From Meiothermus ruber DSM 1279 (GTDB taxonomy: Bacteria > Deinococcota > Deinococci > Deinococcales > Thermaceae), in assembly GCF_000024425.1 (NCBI RefSeq), contig NC_013946.1:248001-312000 (forward strand): a stretch of DNA of 64,000 bases, read 5' to 3'. The notes beneath the pieces were generated by a model. It was not told where the DNA came from. It saw nothing but the letters and a program-made list of their open reading frames with translations, and did not search any database. Below are positions 22,346-32,107 of this stretch, piece by piece; the stretch's first letter is position 1, and each line of letters starts with the position of its first letter. The translations under genes and the position numbers were made by a program.

Positions 22346-23424
22346 TGTTTGTACGCCTGTTCATTACCCACTGGTTGGTGGCCCTGGTGGCCCTGGTGGC
22401 CTTGCTGGCCTTTGCCGAGTGGCTTGCACCCCGGTTTTACCGCAGCCACCTCGAGCAGATGATGACCCTGATGGGGAGCCAGAGCTTGGAGTTGCGCAGC
22501 GACCTCGAGCGCGGGTTGCGTTCGACTCTGACCACGGCCTGGCTGGCCTCGCTGCCTTTGGCCGGGTTGCTGGCGGGCCTTATGGCCTGGCTGGCCTCGA
22601 GGCGCATCAGTCAAAGCGTGCGCCAGCTTGCGCAGGGGAGCCGGGCGATAGCCTTGGGCCAGTATCAAAACCGTCTAAAAGTCCAGGGCGACGACGAGCT
22701 GGCCTCGCTGGCCCAGGACTTCAACCGAATGACCGAGGCCCTGGAAAAAGTTGAACAACACCGCACGGAACTGCTGAGTAGCGTGGCCCATGAGCTGCGT
22801 ACCCCCCTGAGCGCGCTGCAGGGCTACAGCGAGGCCCTAGCAGATGGGGTTTTGCCGCCCGAACAAGCGGCAGCTCATATCGAACGCGAGGTGCGGGCCA
22901 TGGGCCGCCTGATTGACGATCTGGCCCTGGTGTCCCGCATCGAGGCCCAGGCGGTGGAGCTGCACCCCCAGGTGGTCGCTGTAGAAGCCGCTTTCCAGGA
23001 AGCACTCGAGCGCTACGCGACGGCCTTTGAGGCCTGTGGGGTGGCTCTAAAGCTAAATCCCCTCCCTTCTTCCGTTGCGCTGTGGGCCGACCCGTTGCGC
23101 CTACAACAGGTGCTTTCCAACCTGCTTTCCAACGCCCTGCGCTATACCCCAGCCGGAGGGGAGGTCGTGCTCAGCGCCAGCCTTCAGTCGCACCACGTGC
23201 GCATTTGTGTGTGTGATACCGGTGTGGGAATCCCGCTCGAGCACCAGCCCCGCATTTTCGAGCGTTTTTATCGAGCCGACCCTGCCCGCAGCCGCCATAC
23301 AGGGGGTAGTGGCGTGGGCCTTACCATTGCCAAGGGCCTGGTTGAAGCCATGGGCGGTCAGATGGGCTTCGAGAGTGAAGTGGGCAAGGGAAGTTGCTTC
23401 TGGTTTACCCTGCCCAGGGCCTAA
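22342..23424 (+). CDS. copS: Membrane sensor histidine kinase (CopS/CusS-like)
   Basis: A 360-residue kinase with two transmembrane helices (about residues 7-27 and 65-88), a HAMP region, a dimerisation/phosphoacceptor helix with H150 (SSVAHELRTPLSAL), and a HATPase domain with N, G1 (VCDTGVGIP), F and G2 (GGSGVGLTIAKG) boxes. The segment between the two helices is only about 35 residues, short for a periplasmic sensor loop. The start overlaps the regulator stop (ATGA), so the two proteins should be made together. Copper sensing is inferred from context. Confidence 0.88.
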   Translation: MMFVRLFITHWLVALVALVALLAFAEWLAPRFYRSHLEQMMTLMGSQSLELRSDLERGLRSTLTTAWLASLPLAGLLAGLMAWLASRRISQSVRQLAQGSRAIALGQYQNRLKVQGDDELASLAQDFNRMTEALEKVEQHRTELLSSVAHELRTPLSALQGYSEALADGVLPPEQAAAHIEREVRAMGRLIDDLALVSRIEAQAVELHPQVVAVEAAFQEALERYATAFEACGVALKLNPLPSSVALWADPLRLQQVLSNLLSNALRYTPAGGEVVLSASLQSHHVRICVCDTGVGIPLEHQPRIFERFYRADPARSRHTGGSGVGLTIAKGLVEAMGGQMGFESEVGKGSCFWFTLPRA

Positions 23425-23426
23425 GA

Positions 23427-23459
23427 CTTTACAAAGCCTTAACACCCCTTCTGCACAAT
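23427..23459 (+). promoter_or_regulatory. CTTTA-N6-CTTAAC box, copy 3, with -10
   Basis: CTTTACAAAGCCTTAAC (23427-23443), with half-sites TTTACA and TTAACA 11 bp apart, followed by CACAAT at 23454-23459. It begins three bases after the kinase stop and should drive the multicopper oxidase and DUF305 genes. Confidence 0.72.
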
Positions 23460-23512
23460 GGCGCTGGAAGCGATAGATAACCCTCGAGCTTCCACACACG
23501 GGGAGAATCCCA

Positions 23513-25012
23513 ATGAAGCTAACCCGACGCAACACCATCAAACTACTGGGCGCTGGCCTGGGCAGTGCCCTGGTAGGAGCCCATTGGCCCGGCCTGGCCC
23601 AGGGAACCCTGGCCTTCCCCGAGCCCAAGTTGCTTCCACTCAGGCGACTCGAATCAGGCTTGGTTGAAGCCAGCCTTGCCGCCAGGGAGAGCAATCTAAG
23701 CATAGGCGGCAAGCCCGTAACCCTGCTGACTTACGGGGGCATGCCAGGGCCAACCCTACGACTCCGGGAAGGGGAGACGGTGCGGCTGCAGTTCACTAAC
23801 CACCTGACCCAGGTAACCAACCTACACCTGCACGGACTGCACGTATCGCCCGAGGTAGACGATCCCCTGGCCCAGATTCAGCCTGGTCAGAGCCGTATGT
23901 ACGAGTTCACGGTTCCCAAAGGTTCGGCGGGCACCTACTGGTACCATCCCCATATCCACGGAAGGGTGGCCGAACAGCTATATGCGGGGTTGCTCGGTCT
24001 CATCGTGGTAGAGGGCCCTGTGGATGCCATACCCGAACTAAGAGAAGCTGAAGAGCACGTACTGGTGCTAAAGGACTTCGCTTTTTCTGGCAGCCGCATT
24101 GCCCCTTTCACCCCGATGGACTGGATGAACGGCAAGGAGGGGGACCTACTGACCGTCAATGCCGTAATTCGCCCGACTTTGCGGGCCCAGCGGGGAACTT
24201 TGCGATTGCGCATCTTGAATGCCAGCAACGCCCGCTACTATCGGCTGGCCCTGGAAAACCATCCCCTTTACCTGATTGCCACCGATGGCGGTTTTGTCGA
24301 GAAGCCGGTGGAGCTTCGCGAGCTCCTGCTGGCCCCGGGTGAGCGGGCCGAAGTGCTAATACGCCTAACCCAGGCAGGCAGCTTCCGCCTACAGGCCTTG
24401 CCCTACGATCGGGGTGCGATGATGATGCACGGTGGCGGGATGGGGATGATGAATCATCAGGGCATGGGTGGAATGAGCCATGGAGGGGAGCAAAGTACGC
24501 TGGCAATGCAGGGTATGATGATGGGGATGGGGCCAAGCCGCCTCGAGACCCTTCTAACCATCGTCGCACCGCCCAACCCCAAGCCGCTGCCCCTACCTAC
24601 TTCCCTGGCCACGGTCGAGCGGCTCGACCTTACCAAGGTGGCCGCTACCCGCCGCTTTGAGCTGGGTGAACGTATGATGCAGGCTGAATTTTTCATCAAC
24701 GGTCGGATGTTTGATCCAGGCCGGGTAGATGTGCGGGCTCGACGGGGCACCCTCGAGGTTTGGGAGCTGATTAATAAAACCGACATGGATCACCCTTTCC
24801 ACCTACACACCTACCCATTCCAGGTGCTTTCGATCAACGGTAGGCCCCAGCCTTACCGGGCCTGGAAGGACACCGTCAACCTAAAGAAAAATGACGTGGT
24901 GCGCATTGCCATCCCCTTTCGCGACTTTATTGGCACCACGGTGTACCACTGCCATATCGTCGAGCACGAAGATCGTGGCATGATGGGGGTCTTGCAGGTA
25001 GAAGCCGAATAA
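23513..25012 (+). CDS. Tat-exported multicopper oxidase (laccase/CueO-like)
   Basis: A 499-residue three-domain oxidase. The N-terminus (MKLTRRNTIKLLGAG) carries a twin-arginine signal ending near LAQG. All four copper-binding motifs are present: HLHGLHV, WYHPHIHG, HPFHLHTYPF and HCHIVEHEDRGMMG. Between domains 2 and 3 lies a Met/His/Gly-rich insert (about residues 302-345), the kind of substrate-copper-binding segment seen in CueO. Thermus thermophilus has a related thermostable laccase. It most likely oxidises Cu(I) to the less toxic Cu(II) outside the cytoplasm. A CTTTA-N6-CTTAAC site lies upstream. Confidence 0.94.
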   Translation: MKLTRRNTIKLLGAGLGSALVGAHWPGLAQGTLAFPEPKLLPLRRLESGLVEASLAARESNLSIGGKPVTLLTYGGMPGPTLRLREGETVRLQFTNHLTQVTNLHLHGLHVSPEVDDPLAQIQPGQSRMYEFTVPKGSAGTYWYHPHIHGRVAEQLYAGLLGLIVVEGPVDAIPELREAEEHVLVLKDFAFSGSRIAPFTPMDWMNGKEGDLLTVNAVIRPTLRAQRGTLRLRILNASNARYYRLALENHPLYLIATDGGFVEKPVELRELLLAPGERAEVLIRLTQAGSFRLQALPYDRGAMMMHGGGMGMMNHQGMGGMSHGGEQSTLAMQGMMMGMGPSRLETLLTIVAPPNPKPLPLPTSLATVERLDLTKVAATRRFELGERMMQAEFFINGRMFDPGRVDVRARRGTLEVWELINKTDMDHPFHLHTYPFQVLSINGRPQPYRAWKDTVNLKKNDVVRIAIPFRDFIGTTVYHCHIVEHEDRGMMGVLQVEAE

Positions 25013-25046
25013 AGAAAGTCGAGCAAAAAGAAACAAGGGAGGATAC

Positions 25047-25625
25047 ATGATGCGCAGATTGTGGATGGTTTTTGTTCTTTTGGGATTGAGCTTTGCCCAG
25101 ATGGATCACACAGGCCATGGGGGTATGACCATGCAGGCCACGGCCGAGCTGCAAAAGCTCCAGGGGCGCGACTTCGACATCGCCTATATGTCCATGATGA
25201 TTGACCACCACAAGGGGGCGGTGGAGATGGCCCAGGCCATTCTGAAGGTTTCCAAAGACGCCCGCATCCGCAAAGCCGCCCAGGAAATTATCGCGGTGCA
25301 GAACAAGGAAATTACCCAGCTTACCGGTTGGCTTAGAAGCTGGTACGGCGTAGCCCCCAGCCAGCGCTACATGGCGATGATGCGCGCAGACATGCAGGCC
25401 ATGATGGACACTGCCATGATGGGCATGATGCCGGGGCACGGCAGCTCCCCCGACCGGGCTTTTTTGCAGGGCATGATTCCCCACCACCAGGATGCCGTGG
25501 ATATGTCCAGGCTGTGTTTGCAAAAGGCGGCCAGGGCCGAACTCAAACGCTTCTGCCAGGGTGTCATCACCGTACAGAGCCGCGAGATTGAGCAGTACCG
25601 GCAGTGGTTGAAAAACCTGCCCTGA
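25047..25625 (+). CDS. DUF305 exported protein of the copper island
   Basis: A 192-residue protein with a signal peptide (ending SFAQ, residue ~17) and two ferritin-like DUF305 halves marked by MMIDHHKGAVEMA and MIPHHQDAVDMS. Additional Met clusters (MMDTAMMGMMPGH) resemble copper-binding patches. DUF305 proteins often sit beside multicopper oxidases and copper ATPases. The ATG follows GGGAGGATAC and lies 34 bp after the oxidase stop with no terminator between, so both are probably in one transcript. Biochemical activity is unknown. Confidence 0.88.
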   Translation: MMRRLWMVFVLLGLSFAQMDHTGHGGMTMQATAELQKLQGRDFDIAYMSMMIDHHKGAVEMAQAILKVSKDARIRKAAQEIIAVQNKEITQLTGWLRSWYGVAPSQRYMAMMRADMQAMMDTAMMGMMPGHGSSPDRAFLQGMIPHHQDAVDMSRLCLQKAARAELKRFCQGVITVQSREIEQYRQWLKNLP

Positions 25626-25635
25626 GCCTTAGCGA

Positions 25636-26088
25636 TCAGGTCGCTGTGTGCTTCTGGAAGAAGGCCTCGAGGGCCCCGTCGAGCATCTGATAAACCGCCT
25701 CAAAATCCTGGGGCCCGCCGTAGTAGGGGTCGGGCACCTCGCCCCCGCCGTTCAAGTCCAAAAGCAGCCGGGCCTTGCCCCGATGGGCGGGAAACATGCG
25801 CTCGAGGGTGCGCAGGTTTTCCCTATCCATCACAAAGATGTGATCGAAGTACAGCAGGTCTTCTGCACGAACCTGGCGGGCCACATGGGGAAAATGGGCG
25901 TCGTACTTGCTCAGCACGGCCTGGGTGCGGGGGTCGGCGGGCTCGCCCGCGTGCCAGCCGCCCGTACCGCAGGAGTCCACCTCAAACTGCCCCTCCAGCC
26001 CCCGCTCGCGCAGCTTGCGACGGAAGATGCCCTCGGCCATGGGGCTGCGGCAGATGTTGCCCATGCAAACGAACAGCACGCGGGTCAT
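25636..26088 (-). CDS. Low-molecular-weight protein tyrosine phosphatase
   Basis: A 150-residue phosphatase with the active-site P-loop VCMGNICRSP (nucleophile C8, R14) at its N-terminus and the general-acid aspartate in DPYYGG near the C-terminus. The length and the single tyrosine pair after the Asp are usual for the family. Its start overlaps the alpha-glucosidase stop by four bases, so it is the last gene of the minus-strand amylosucrase-glucosidase unit. The link to sugar metabolism is not obvious and may be only operon convenience. Confidence 0.92.
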   Translation of the reverse strand: MTRVLFVCMGNICRSPMAEGIFRRKLRERGLEGQFEVDSCGTGGWHAGEPADPRTQAVLSKYDAHFPHVARQVRAEDLLYFDHIFVMDRENLRTLERMFPAHRGKARLLLDLNGGGEVPDPYYGGPQDFEAVYQMLDGALEAFFQKHTAT

Positions 26089-27662
26089 AGCTTTACAATC
26101 AGGCCTTCGTGGGGCCGCAGCTCGAGCACCCCTTCCACCTTCCCGTAGCGATCCAGATGGGTCGAAAGCAGAATTTCCCCGCCGGGTGTCGAGAGCGCTT
26201 GGGGCTTCTGGGTAAAGTTCAGCGCCACCAGCACCTCCCCCCCACGCAGGTAGGCGAACACCCCCTGGGGGGCCTTGTAGCTCTGGTAGGCCCCGTGCAG
26301 GAGGGCCGGCGTTTCCTTGCGCACCACCAGCAGGGTGCGCACCAGGGTCAGCATCGAGAAGGGGTCGGCGTCCTGGGCCTCCACGTTGCGCTCGGGGTAG
26401 TCCGGGTTGATGGGGAGCCAGGGCTCACGGGTGCTGAAGCCGGCATAGGCGTGGGGGGTCCACTGCATGGGGGTGCGCTCGGGGTCGCGGCCGTGTTCGC
26501 CCGCGGCCCCGCGCTGGCGCAGGGCCGCGGGGTCCTGCACTTTCTCAGGGGGGATCTCTCCGTTCACCATGCCAATCTCGTCGCCGTAGTACCAGGTGGG
26601 TGAGCCCCGCAGGGTAAAAAGCAGCATGGCCGCGATCCGGGCCTGCTCGTGCCCGATGCGGGTGGCCAGGCGGTGCTGGTCGTGGTTGCCCAGCACCCAG
26701 TTGGGGGTGGCGAACGGGGGCAGGCTGGCCTCGTACTCCTCCACAATGCTGCGGATGTTCTCAGCCGTCCAGTTGTTCAGGCCCCTGGAAATCAGGTGGA
26801 AGTTGAAGGGCAGGTGGCAGCCGGGTCGCTCCGGGGTGCCGTAGTAGGGTATAAGCTGGTGGTAGGGCAGGTAAATTTCCCCAATCATCACCCGGTTGCC
26901 GGGGTACTCGTCCAGCACGGCGCGCATCTCCTGCACAATCTCGCGGGTCTCGGGCTGGTCTTCCTGGTAGATGTGGATATGGCGGAAGCGGTCAATGTCG
27001 CCGGGCTTGTACTGGGGGTTGTCGGGCTCGTCGCGGAAGAGCGCATCCTCCACCAGCAGCCAGATCACATCAACGCGGAAACCATCCACCCCCTTGTCCA
27101 GCCAGAAGCGCATTACGTCGTACATGGCCTGGCGTACCTCGGGGTTGCGCCAGTTGAGGTCGGGCTGCTCGGGCAGGAACTGGTGCAGGTAGTACTGGCC
27201 GGTCTTTTCGTCCAGCGTCCAGGAGGGACCGCCGAAGTGGGCCTGCCAGTTGTTGGGGGGGCCTCCGTCCGGGGCGGGGTCGCGCCAGACGTACCAGTCG
27301 CGCTTGGGGTTGTCGCGGCTGCTCCTGGACTCCAAAAACCAGGGGTGCTGGTCGGAGGTGTGGTTGGGCACAAAGTCGATGAGCACCTTGAGGCCCAGCC
27401 GGTGGGCCTCGGCCAGGAGCTCGTCGAAGTCTTTGAGCGTGCCGAAGATGGGGTCTACGTCGCAGTAGTCGGCCACGTCGTAGCCGAAGTCCTTCATGGG
27501 CGACCTGTAAAAGGGCGAGAGCCAGATGGCGTCGAAGCCCAGGTCGCGGATGTAGGGGAGGCGCTTACGGATGCCTGGCAGGTCGCCAATCCCATCGCCG
27601 TTGGAATCTTGAAAGCTGCGCGGGTAAATCTGATAGATGCTTGCGGTTTTCCACCATTCCAT
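26085..27662 (-). CDS. GH13 alpha-glucosidase / oligo-1,6-glucosidase
   Basis: A 525-residue cytoplasmic GH13 enzyme. N-terminal YQIYPRSFQDSNGDGIGDL is characteristic of oligo-1,6-glucosidase-like subfamilies. The catalytic nucleophile lies in GFRVDVIW, the acid/base in MIGEIYLP, and the transition-state Asp in LGNHDQHR. The start at 27662 (MEWWKTAS) follows AAAGGAGC; a longer reading from 27698 overlaps the upstream gene. It sits 11 bp after the amylosucrase gene and could hydrolyse maltose, isomaltose or sucrose-type glucosides, supplying glucose or reusing glucan products. Specificity within GH13 is not resolved. Confidence 0.92.
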   Translation of the reverse strand: MEWWKTASIYQIYPRSFQDSNGDGIGDLPGIRKRLPYIRDLGFDAIWLSPFYRSPMKDFGYDVADYCDVDPIFGTLKDFDELLAEAHRLGLKVLIDFVPNHTSDQHPWFLESRSSRDNPKRDWYVWRDPAPDGGPPNNWQAHFGGPSWTLDEKTGQYYLHQFLPEQPDLNWRNPEVRQAMYDVMRFWLDKGVDGFRVDVIWLLVEDALFRDEPDNPQYKPGDIDRFRHIHIYQEDQPETREIVQEMRAVLDEYPGNRVMIGEIYLPYHQLIPYYGTPERPGCHLPFNFHLISRGLNNWTAENIRSIVEEYEASLPPFATPNWVLGNHDQHRLATRIGHEQARIAAMLLFTLRGSPTWYYGDEIGMVNGEIPPEKVQDPAALRQRGAAGEHGRDPERTPMQWTPHAYAGFSTREPWLPINPDYPERNVEAQDADPFSMLTLVRTLLVVRKETPALLHGAYQSYKAPQGVFAYLRGGEVLVALNFTQKPQALSTPGGEILLSTHLDRYGKVEGVLELRPHEGLIVKL

Positions 27663-27673
27663 AACGCGCTCCT

Positions 27674-29584
27674 TTATACCGGGCGCTGGGTCAGCCATAG
27701 CCGGGCATAGGGCCCCAGATAGGCCGGGGCCGGGGCCTGGGTGATCTGGTCGAAGGGCTGCACGATGCCTTCTTGCTGAAGGGCCTCGAAGGGGAAGGGC
27801 TGATCCTGCTCGCTGAAGTTGTAGACCTGCACCAGCCGGCCCTGGGGGTGTTCACGCCTGAGCAGAAGCAGGTGGGGGTTGGGTTGCCAGAGGGCCTGCG
27901 TAGGGAAGGCCGCATGCATCTGGGGGATGCGGGCTCGAGCCTGCAAGAGCCCTTTGATGCCGTGGAAAATCCGGTGCTCCACGGTGCCTTCCTGGTGGCG
28001 CTTCTGGGCTTTGGCCCAGTCCATTCTGGGCCGGTGCAGCCAGCGGTTGTCGTCCTGGTGGGCGGGCTCCTGGGCGTAGTCGTAGTCGTTGAGCATCCCC
28101 AGCTCGTCGCCCATGTAGATGAGCGGGATGCCCTCCCCATAGCCGATAAAGACCGCGTGGGCCAGCAGAATGCGCTCGATGGCCAGGTTGATCAGGCGGG
28201 GATTCCCGGACTCGAGCGCGGCCTCCAGCCCGGCCAGGCTGGCCGCACTGCCCGAGGTGCGCCGGTCGCCGGTGGCGGGGTTCTCCTGGAAGTGCAGGCC
28301 TCGAGCGAACGAGCCCGGGAACTCGCCCCTGTAAAAGTCCGATAAAAAGCGCCGGTGGGCCGGGCCGCTCAGGCCCACCGCGGCGGCGTCGGTGTCGGAG
28401 ATGGCCCAGCCGATGTCGTCGTGGCAGCGCAGGTAGGTGGCCCAGGCGGTGCTGGGGGGTTTTTGCGGAAAGCGCCGGAGGGCCTGGGTAAAAAGCCGGG
28501 TGTCGCGGCTGGCCAGGCTGCTCCAGATCTGCACCATCAGGGTGTTGTGGTAGGCCAGCTCGCTCACCTTGCCGTAGTGCTTCCCGCTACCCAGGTAGGC
28601 GATCAGGTCTTCCGGGGCCACGATGGCCTCGGCCTTGAAGGCCACCGCCGGCGCGGCGATGCGCACCGCGGCCCGCAGGGCCTGGGTGAGGGCGTGCACC
28701 TCGGGCTGGTTCTGGCAGTGGGTGCCCAGGCGCTTCCAGGTAAAGGCGATGGCATCCAGCCGGAAGACCTCCACCCCTTTGTTGGCGAGCCACAGAATCA
28801 GGTCGAGGTACTCCAGAAACACCTCGGGGTTGCTCCAGTTCACGTCCCACTGCCAGCGGTTGAAGGTCGTCCAGACCCAGCCCTGCAGCTCCTCGTCCCA
28901 GGTGAAGTTGCCGGGGGCGAAGTCGGGGAAGACCTCGGGCAGGGTGCGCTCGAAGGCGTCGGGGAGGGTGCGGTCGGGGTAGATGTAGAAATAAGCGCGG
29001 TACCTGGGGTCGCCACGCCGGGCGGCCTGGGCCCAGGGGTGCTCGCGGGCCACGTGGTTGAGCACCAGATCCAGGCAAAGGCTGATGCCTTCGTGGCGGA
29101 GCTGGGTGCAGAGGGCCTCGAGGTCCTCCATGCTGCCGAGGTCGGGGCGCACCTGCCGGTAGTCGGCCACCGCGTAGCCGCCGTCGTTCTCGCCCTCGCG
29201 CGGGAGCAGCAAAGGCATCAGGTGCAGGTAGCGGATGCCCAGTTCCTTCAGGTAGCCGATGTGCTGTCCAACACCCTTTAGCGTGCCCGCGAACCGGTCG
29301 GCGTAGGCGATGTAGCCGTGCATATGGGGTTGCTGAAACCAGTCCGGGGTGTGGATGCGCTCGAGGTCCAGAGCCAGCAGTTCGGCCGGGCGCTCGGCCA
29401 GGTTCCGCCCAATCACCTGGGCCGCCCGCCCGGCCACGGCGGGGGCCTGGGGGTAGACCGCCTGCAAACCGGCCATCAGGTCGGGGAAGTGGCGGCGCAC
29501 CCGGGCCTGCAAATCGGCGGTACGGTAGGCGTCGGGTGCGCCCATCTGGCCGGCCATGCCTGCAAAAAAAAGGGCCTCGTCCAT
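27674..29584 (-). CDS. Amylosucrase-like GH13 glucansucrase
   Basis: A 636-residue protein, the same length as characterised amylosucrases. It has the N-terminal helical domain, the barrel with nucleophile FRLDAIAF, acid/base VAFKAEAIV and Asp in RCHDDIGW, and a long B' insertion (around [26 protein letters not shown]) typical of the family. Amylosucrase makes an alpha-1,4-glucan from sucrose and releases fructose. The start [10 protein letters not shown] at 29584 is preferred; 40 more codons upstream look non-coding. A TAAAAT box lies about 10 nt before the ATG with no ribosome site, so a leaderless mRNA is likely. Confidence 0.9.
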   Translation of the reverse strand: MDEALFFAGMAGQMGAPDAYRTADLQARVRRHFPDLMAGLQAVYPQAPAVAGRAAQVIGRNLAERPAELLALDLERIHTPDWFQQPHMHGYIAYADRFAGTLKGVGQHIGYLKELGIRYLHLMPLLLPREGENDGGYAVADYRQVRPDLGSMEDLEALCTQLRHEGISLCLDLVLNHVAREHPWAQAARRGDPRYRAYFYIYPDRTLPDAFERTLPEVFPDFAPGNFTWDEELQGWVWTTFNRWQWDVNWSNPEVFLEYLDLILWLANKGVEVFRLDAIAFTWKRLGTHCQNQPEVHALTQALRAAVRIAAPAVAFKAEAIVAPEDLIAYLGSGKHYGKVSELAYHNTLMVQIWSSLASRDTRLFTQALRRFPQKPPSTAWATYLRCHDDIGWAISDTDAAAVGLSGPAHRRFLSDFYRGEFPGSFARGLHFQENPATGDRRTSGSAASLAGLEAALESGNPRLINLAIERILLAHAVFIGYGEGIPLIYMGDELGMLNDYDYAQEPAHQDDNRWLHRPRMDWAKAQKRHQEGTVEHRIFHGIKGLLQARARIPQMHAAFPTQALWQPNPHLLLLRREHPQGRLVQVYNFSEQDQPFPFEALQQEGIVQPFDQITQAPAPAYLGPYARLWLTQRPV

Positions 29585-29805
29585 GCGCCCATGTATTTTA
29601 CGCAATCTTTGGGAGCCTGGCCGGGTGGGTGGCTTAATCTTGCAGTGCCTGGGAAGCCCGTGTGTGAGTTTGGTTAGGACTTTCTGAGCCAATCTGGCTT
29701 TCATTCTTAAGCTGTGGTTAATCCAGAAAAGTAACGGTCAAAACACCTTGTACTTTGGTGGCTAAGGGTTGTTCACAGCTCGAGCAGGGCACAGGAGGAA
29801 GACCA

Positions 29806-31386
29806 ATGCGACGAACCAAAATGCTTTTGCTGCTGGGCGGCCTGGGCCTGCTGCTGGGGGCCTGCGGCGGGGAGTACACCGACAACCCCACCCCCGATAG
29901 CTCCAACGGCCCCTTCCTGGCCGAGCCCCTCACCCAGCACCCCACCAACCTGCCCCTGACCCTGCTCAACCGCTACCTGGTGGTGAGCGAAGAGGACGGG
30001 CGCTTGCGGGCCAGCTACAGCGGGCTGCGCTACTGGCCGCGCCAGGCCGACAAAAACCGCAACCCCAACAACCCCAGCCAGCCCTCGGGGCCGCGCTTTA
30101 CCCAGTACGCCGGCTGGGACATCCTGGACGTGCCCGGCTCGAGCGTCTCGCGGGCCGACTGGCTGCGCCTGAGCCTGACCCGCCCCGCCACGGTGGTGGT
30201 GGCCTGGGAACACTCGGCGCTGTGGCTGGCGGGTTGGCAGAAAGGGGAGACCACCGCTGCCGATGGCAAGAAGTTCAACACCTATACCCGTACCTTCCGG
30301 GCTGGTGAGATCACCCTGGGCTCCCCTGAGGGCAAGGGTGAGTACTGGGTGCTGCTGGCCGAAGGCAACGGGCAACCTTCGGCAGAACCCCCCCTGCCCA
30401 GCGGCATCACCGAACGGCCGGTGCCCAACACCACCTGCCCCTCCTGGCTCGAAAACCTCTGGCAGGCCAAAGGGCCGGATGGGCGCAACTACCCAAGCTG
30501 GCACCCCCAGATCGACCCGGTTTACTGGTGTTACTACCGCCACGACCACAACGCCGACCCCGGCCTGATCGGCTACCAGGCCCCCTTCCTCTACACCGCA
30601 CAGTACACCAACAACCAGCCTGAGCGGGCCGAGGGCTTTAAGGGCTTTGCCATCCGCGACGGCGAGATCGGCTGGTATTTCAACATCCACTCCGAGACCA
30701 GCACCGACCAGCGGGTCTGCGCCCGCTTCCACACCGTGGTGGTGGTGGCTACGCGCTGGCGCACCGGCGAGAAGCTGGCCGAGCTCAACTACAAAGGCGA
30801 CTTTGGGGCCTCGAGGCAGAACCAGGGCGACAATCCCTTCTTCGCCAACACCTGCACCGACCCCCGCACCGGCCAGCAGGTCACCCAGGAGCAGATCGGC
30901 CAGCAATTGCAAAGCACCACCCGGGCCTCCAAGCGCATCCGCATCGCCGCCAACAACTCGGGCTACGAACAGTGGGATGGGGGCCTGGTCAAGGCCTTAG
31001 GCATGGAGTTTAGCGGCCCCGGCATGGGCATTGACATCCAGAACCCGGCCACCGCCTGCAACGCGCTTCACTGCACCGATCTGGTCACCAACAACTCCTC
31101 CAGCACCCGCCGCACGCTGCAAATCATGAACCTGCGGCTGCGCTACAAGCCCGAACTCGACCCCGACGGCGACGGCTACTTCGAGACCAACCTGTACGGC
31201 GATGGGCCTTACATCGCCGGCGACCGCAACTCGGGGATTGGCCCCCTTAAGCAGTACATCAAACCCGGGACCGACCTGCGCCTGGACGGCTTCTTCACCA
31301 CCGAGGATGCCTGGCGCGGGCTGTATGTGCGTGGTGGCAGTACCCAGGATGTCGAGCTCGAGGGCGCGCTGGGCACGGTGAACTAA
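29806..31386 (+). CDS. Hypothetical large lipoprotein
   Basis: A 526-residue protein with a lipoprotein signal (MLLLLGGLGLLLGACGGE, Cys at about residue 23). I do not recognise a family. It is rich in Trp, Asn, Asp and Pro, with a segment HPQIDPVYWCYYRHDHNADP that could bind metal and several Cys that could form disulfides. A C-terminal part with RLRYKPELDPDGDGYFETN resembles a calcium-binding loop. The ATG follows ACAGGAGGA. It is followed by a terminator hairpin at 31402. Confidence 0.8.
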   Translation: MRRTKMLLLLGGLGLLLGACGGEYTDNPTPDSSNGPFLAEPLTQHPTNLPLTLLNRYLVVSEEDGRLRASYSGLRYWPRQADKNRNPNNPSQPSGPRFTQYAGWDILDVPGSSVSRADWLRLSLTRPATVVVAWEHSALWLAGWQKGETTAADGKKFNTYTRTFRAGEITLGSPEGKGEYWVLLAEGNGQPSAEPPLPSGITERPVPNTTCPSWLENLWQAKGPDGRNYPSWHPQIDPVYWCYYRHDHNADPGLIGYQAPFLYTAQYTNNQPERAEGFKGFAIRDGEIGWYFNIHSETSTDQRVCARFHTVVVVATRWRTGEKLAELNYKGDFGASRQNQGDNPFFANTCTDPRTGQQVTQEQIGQQLQSTTRASKRIRIAANNSGYEQWDGGLVKALGMEFSGPGMGIDIQNPATACNALHCTDLVTNNSSSTRRTLQIMNLRLRYKPELDPDGDGYFETNLYGDGPYIAGDRNSGIGPLKQYIKPGTDLRLDGFFTTEDAWRGLYVRGGSTQDVELEGALGTVN

Positions 31387-31401
31387 AGAGGCCCATCACC
31401 A

Positions 31402-31432
31402 ACCGGCGGGTGGTGCCTCGCCGGTGGTTCTT
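31402..31432 (+). terminator. Terminator after the large lipoprotein gene
   Basis: ACCGGCG (31402-31408) pairs with CGCCGGT (31419-31425) and is followed by GGTTCTTTT. Confidence 0.65.
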
Positions 31433-31446
31433 TTGCAGCGCATAGC

Positions 31447-31553
31447 GGTATCGTTTTGATTAGCGACGACGGGCCAGGGGGTGAAGCTTCCCGTGGGTAT
31501 CCTTCACCCATGACTACACCCGACGGCGAAGGATTCAAGCGGAAGCGGTATTA
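31447..31553 (-). repeat. Double-hairpin repeat, degenerate copy C
   Basis: On the minus strand it begins TAATACCGCTTCCGCTTGAATCCTTCG, split over 31527-31553, matching the start of copies A and B. CGGTATCGTT (31446-31455) recalls the second hairpin. The middle is degenerate. As with copy A, its end supplies the TAA stop of a neighbouring minus-strand lipoprotein gene. Confidence 0.65.
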
Positions 31554-31991
31554 GGGCATGCTCCACTGTATGGTGATGCTGCGCTGGGACTGGCCGCTGC
31601 AGCCGTTGCTGGTGCAGGCGATGCCATAGATGTAGAAAAAGGGCCTCTTTTCCATGGGGTCTACGCCGCGGTCGGTTACGGTAAAAGTGGCGCTCTGGGT
31701 GTTGGCGCTGCCCCGCACGGCGTTTTGTTCTACGGGGGTGACCTCGAGGCCCCCGGTGTTGCTCTGGTACCTCAAAAAAACCCGCGTCAGGTTGCTGGCG
31801 TTGAAGGTCACCCGCACCGTGAGGGTGGCGGTGCCGCCCCGGGACAGGGTGAAGGGATCGGCGGCCAGGCTAAAGCTTTCACCGGGGGCGGGGGGTGGGG
31901 GTGTGTTGGGGGGTCGGAAGACGCTCTGGCCGCCGCAGGCCGCCAGCAGCGGGGGGAGCAGCAGGGCCAGGTACGCGGGGCGCATAAGCAT
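31551..31991 (-). CDS. Small hypothetical lipoprotein
   Basis: A 146-residue protein with a lipobox (LLPPLLAACGGQ) and a proline-rich linker, then a short Ig-like beta-sandwich of about 100 residues (FTLSRGGTATLTVRVTF is typical of a bacterial Ig or adhesion module). Function is unknown. A TAGACT box ends 7 nt before the ATG with no ribosome site, so it is probably leaderless. A second ATG two codons later is an alternative start. Confidence 0.75.
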   Translation of the reverse strand: MLMRPAYLALLLPPLLAACGGQSVFRPPNTPPPPAPGESFSLAADPFTLSRGGTATLTVRVTFNASNLTRVFLRYQSNTGGLEVTPVEQNAVRGSANTQSATFTVTDRGVDPMEKRPFFYIYGIACTSNGCSGQSQRSITIQWSMP

Positions 31992-32107
31992 AATTGGCAG
32001 TCTAGGGAGGGGGGTGCGCGGGAAGTCTTAGGGCCGGCTAATGAAATCTTTATGTAACACGGGGTCGGGCTCTGGGAGTCTTAAAAACGGCATAAAATAG
32101 CCCCATC

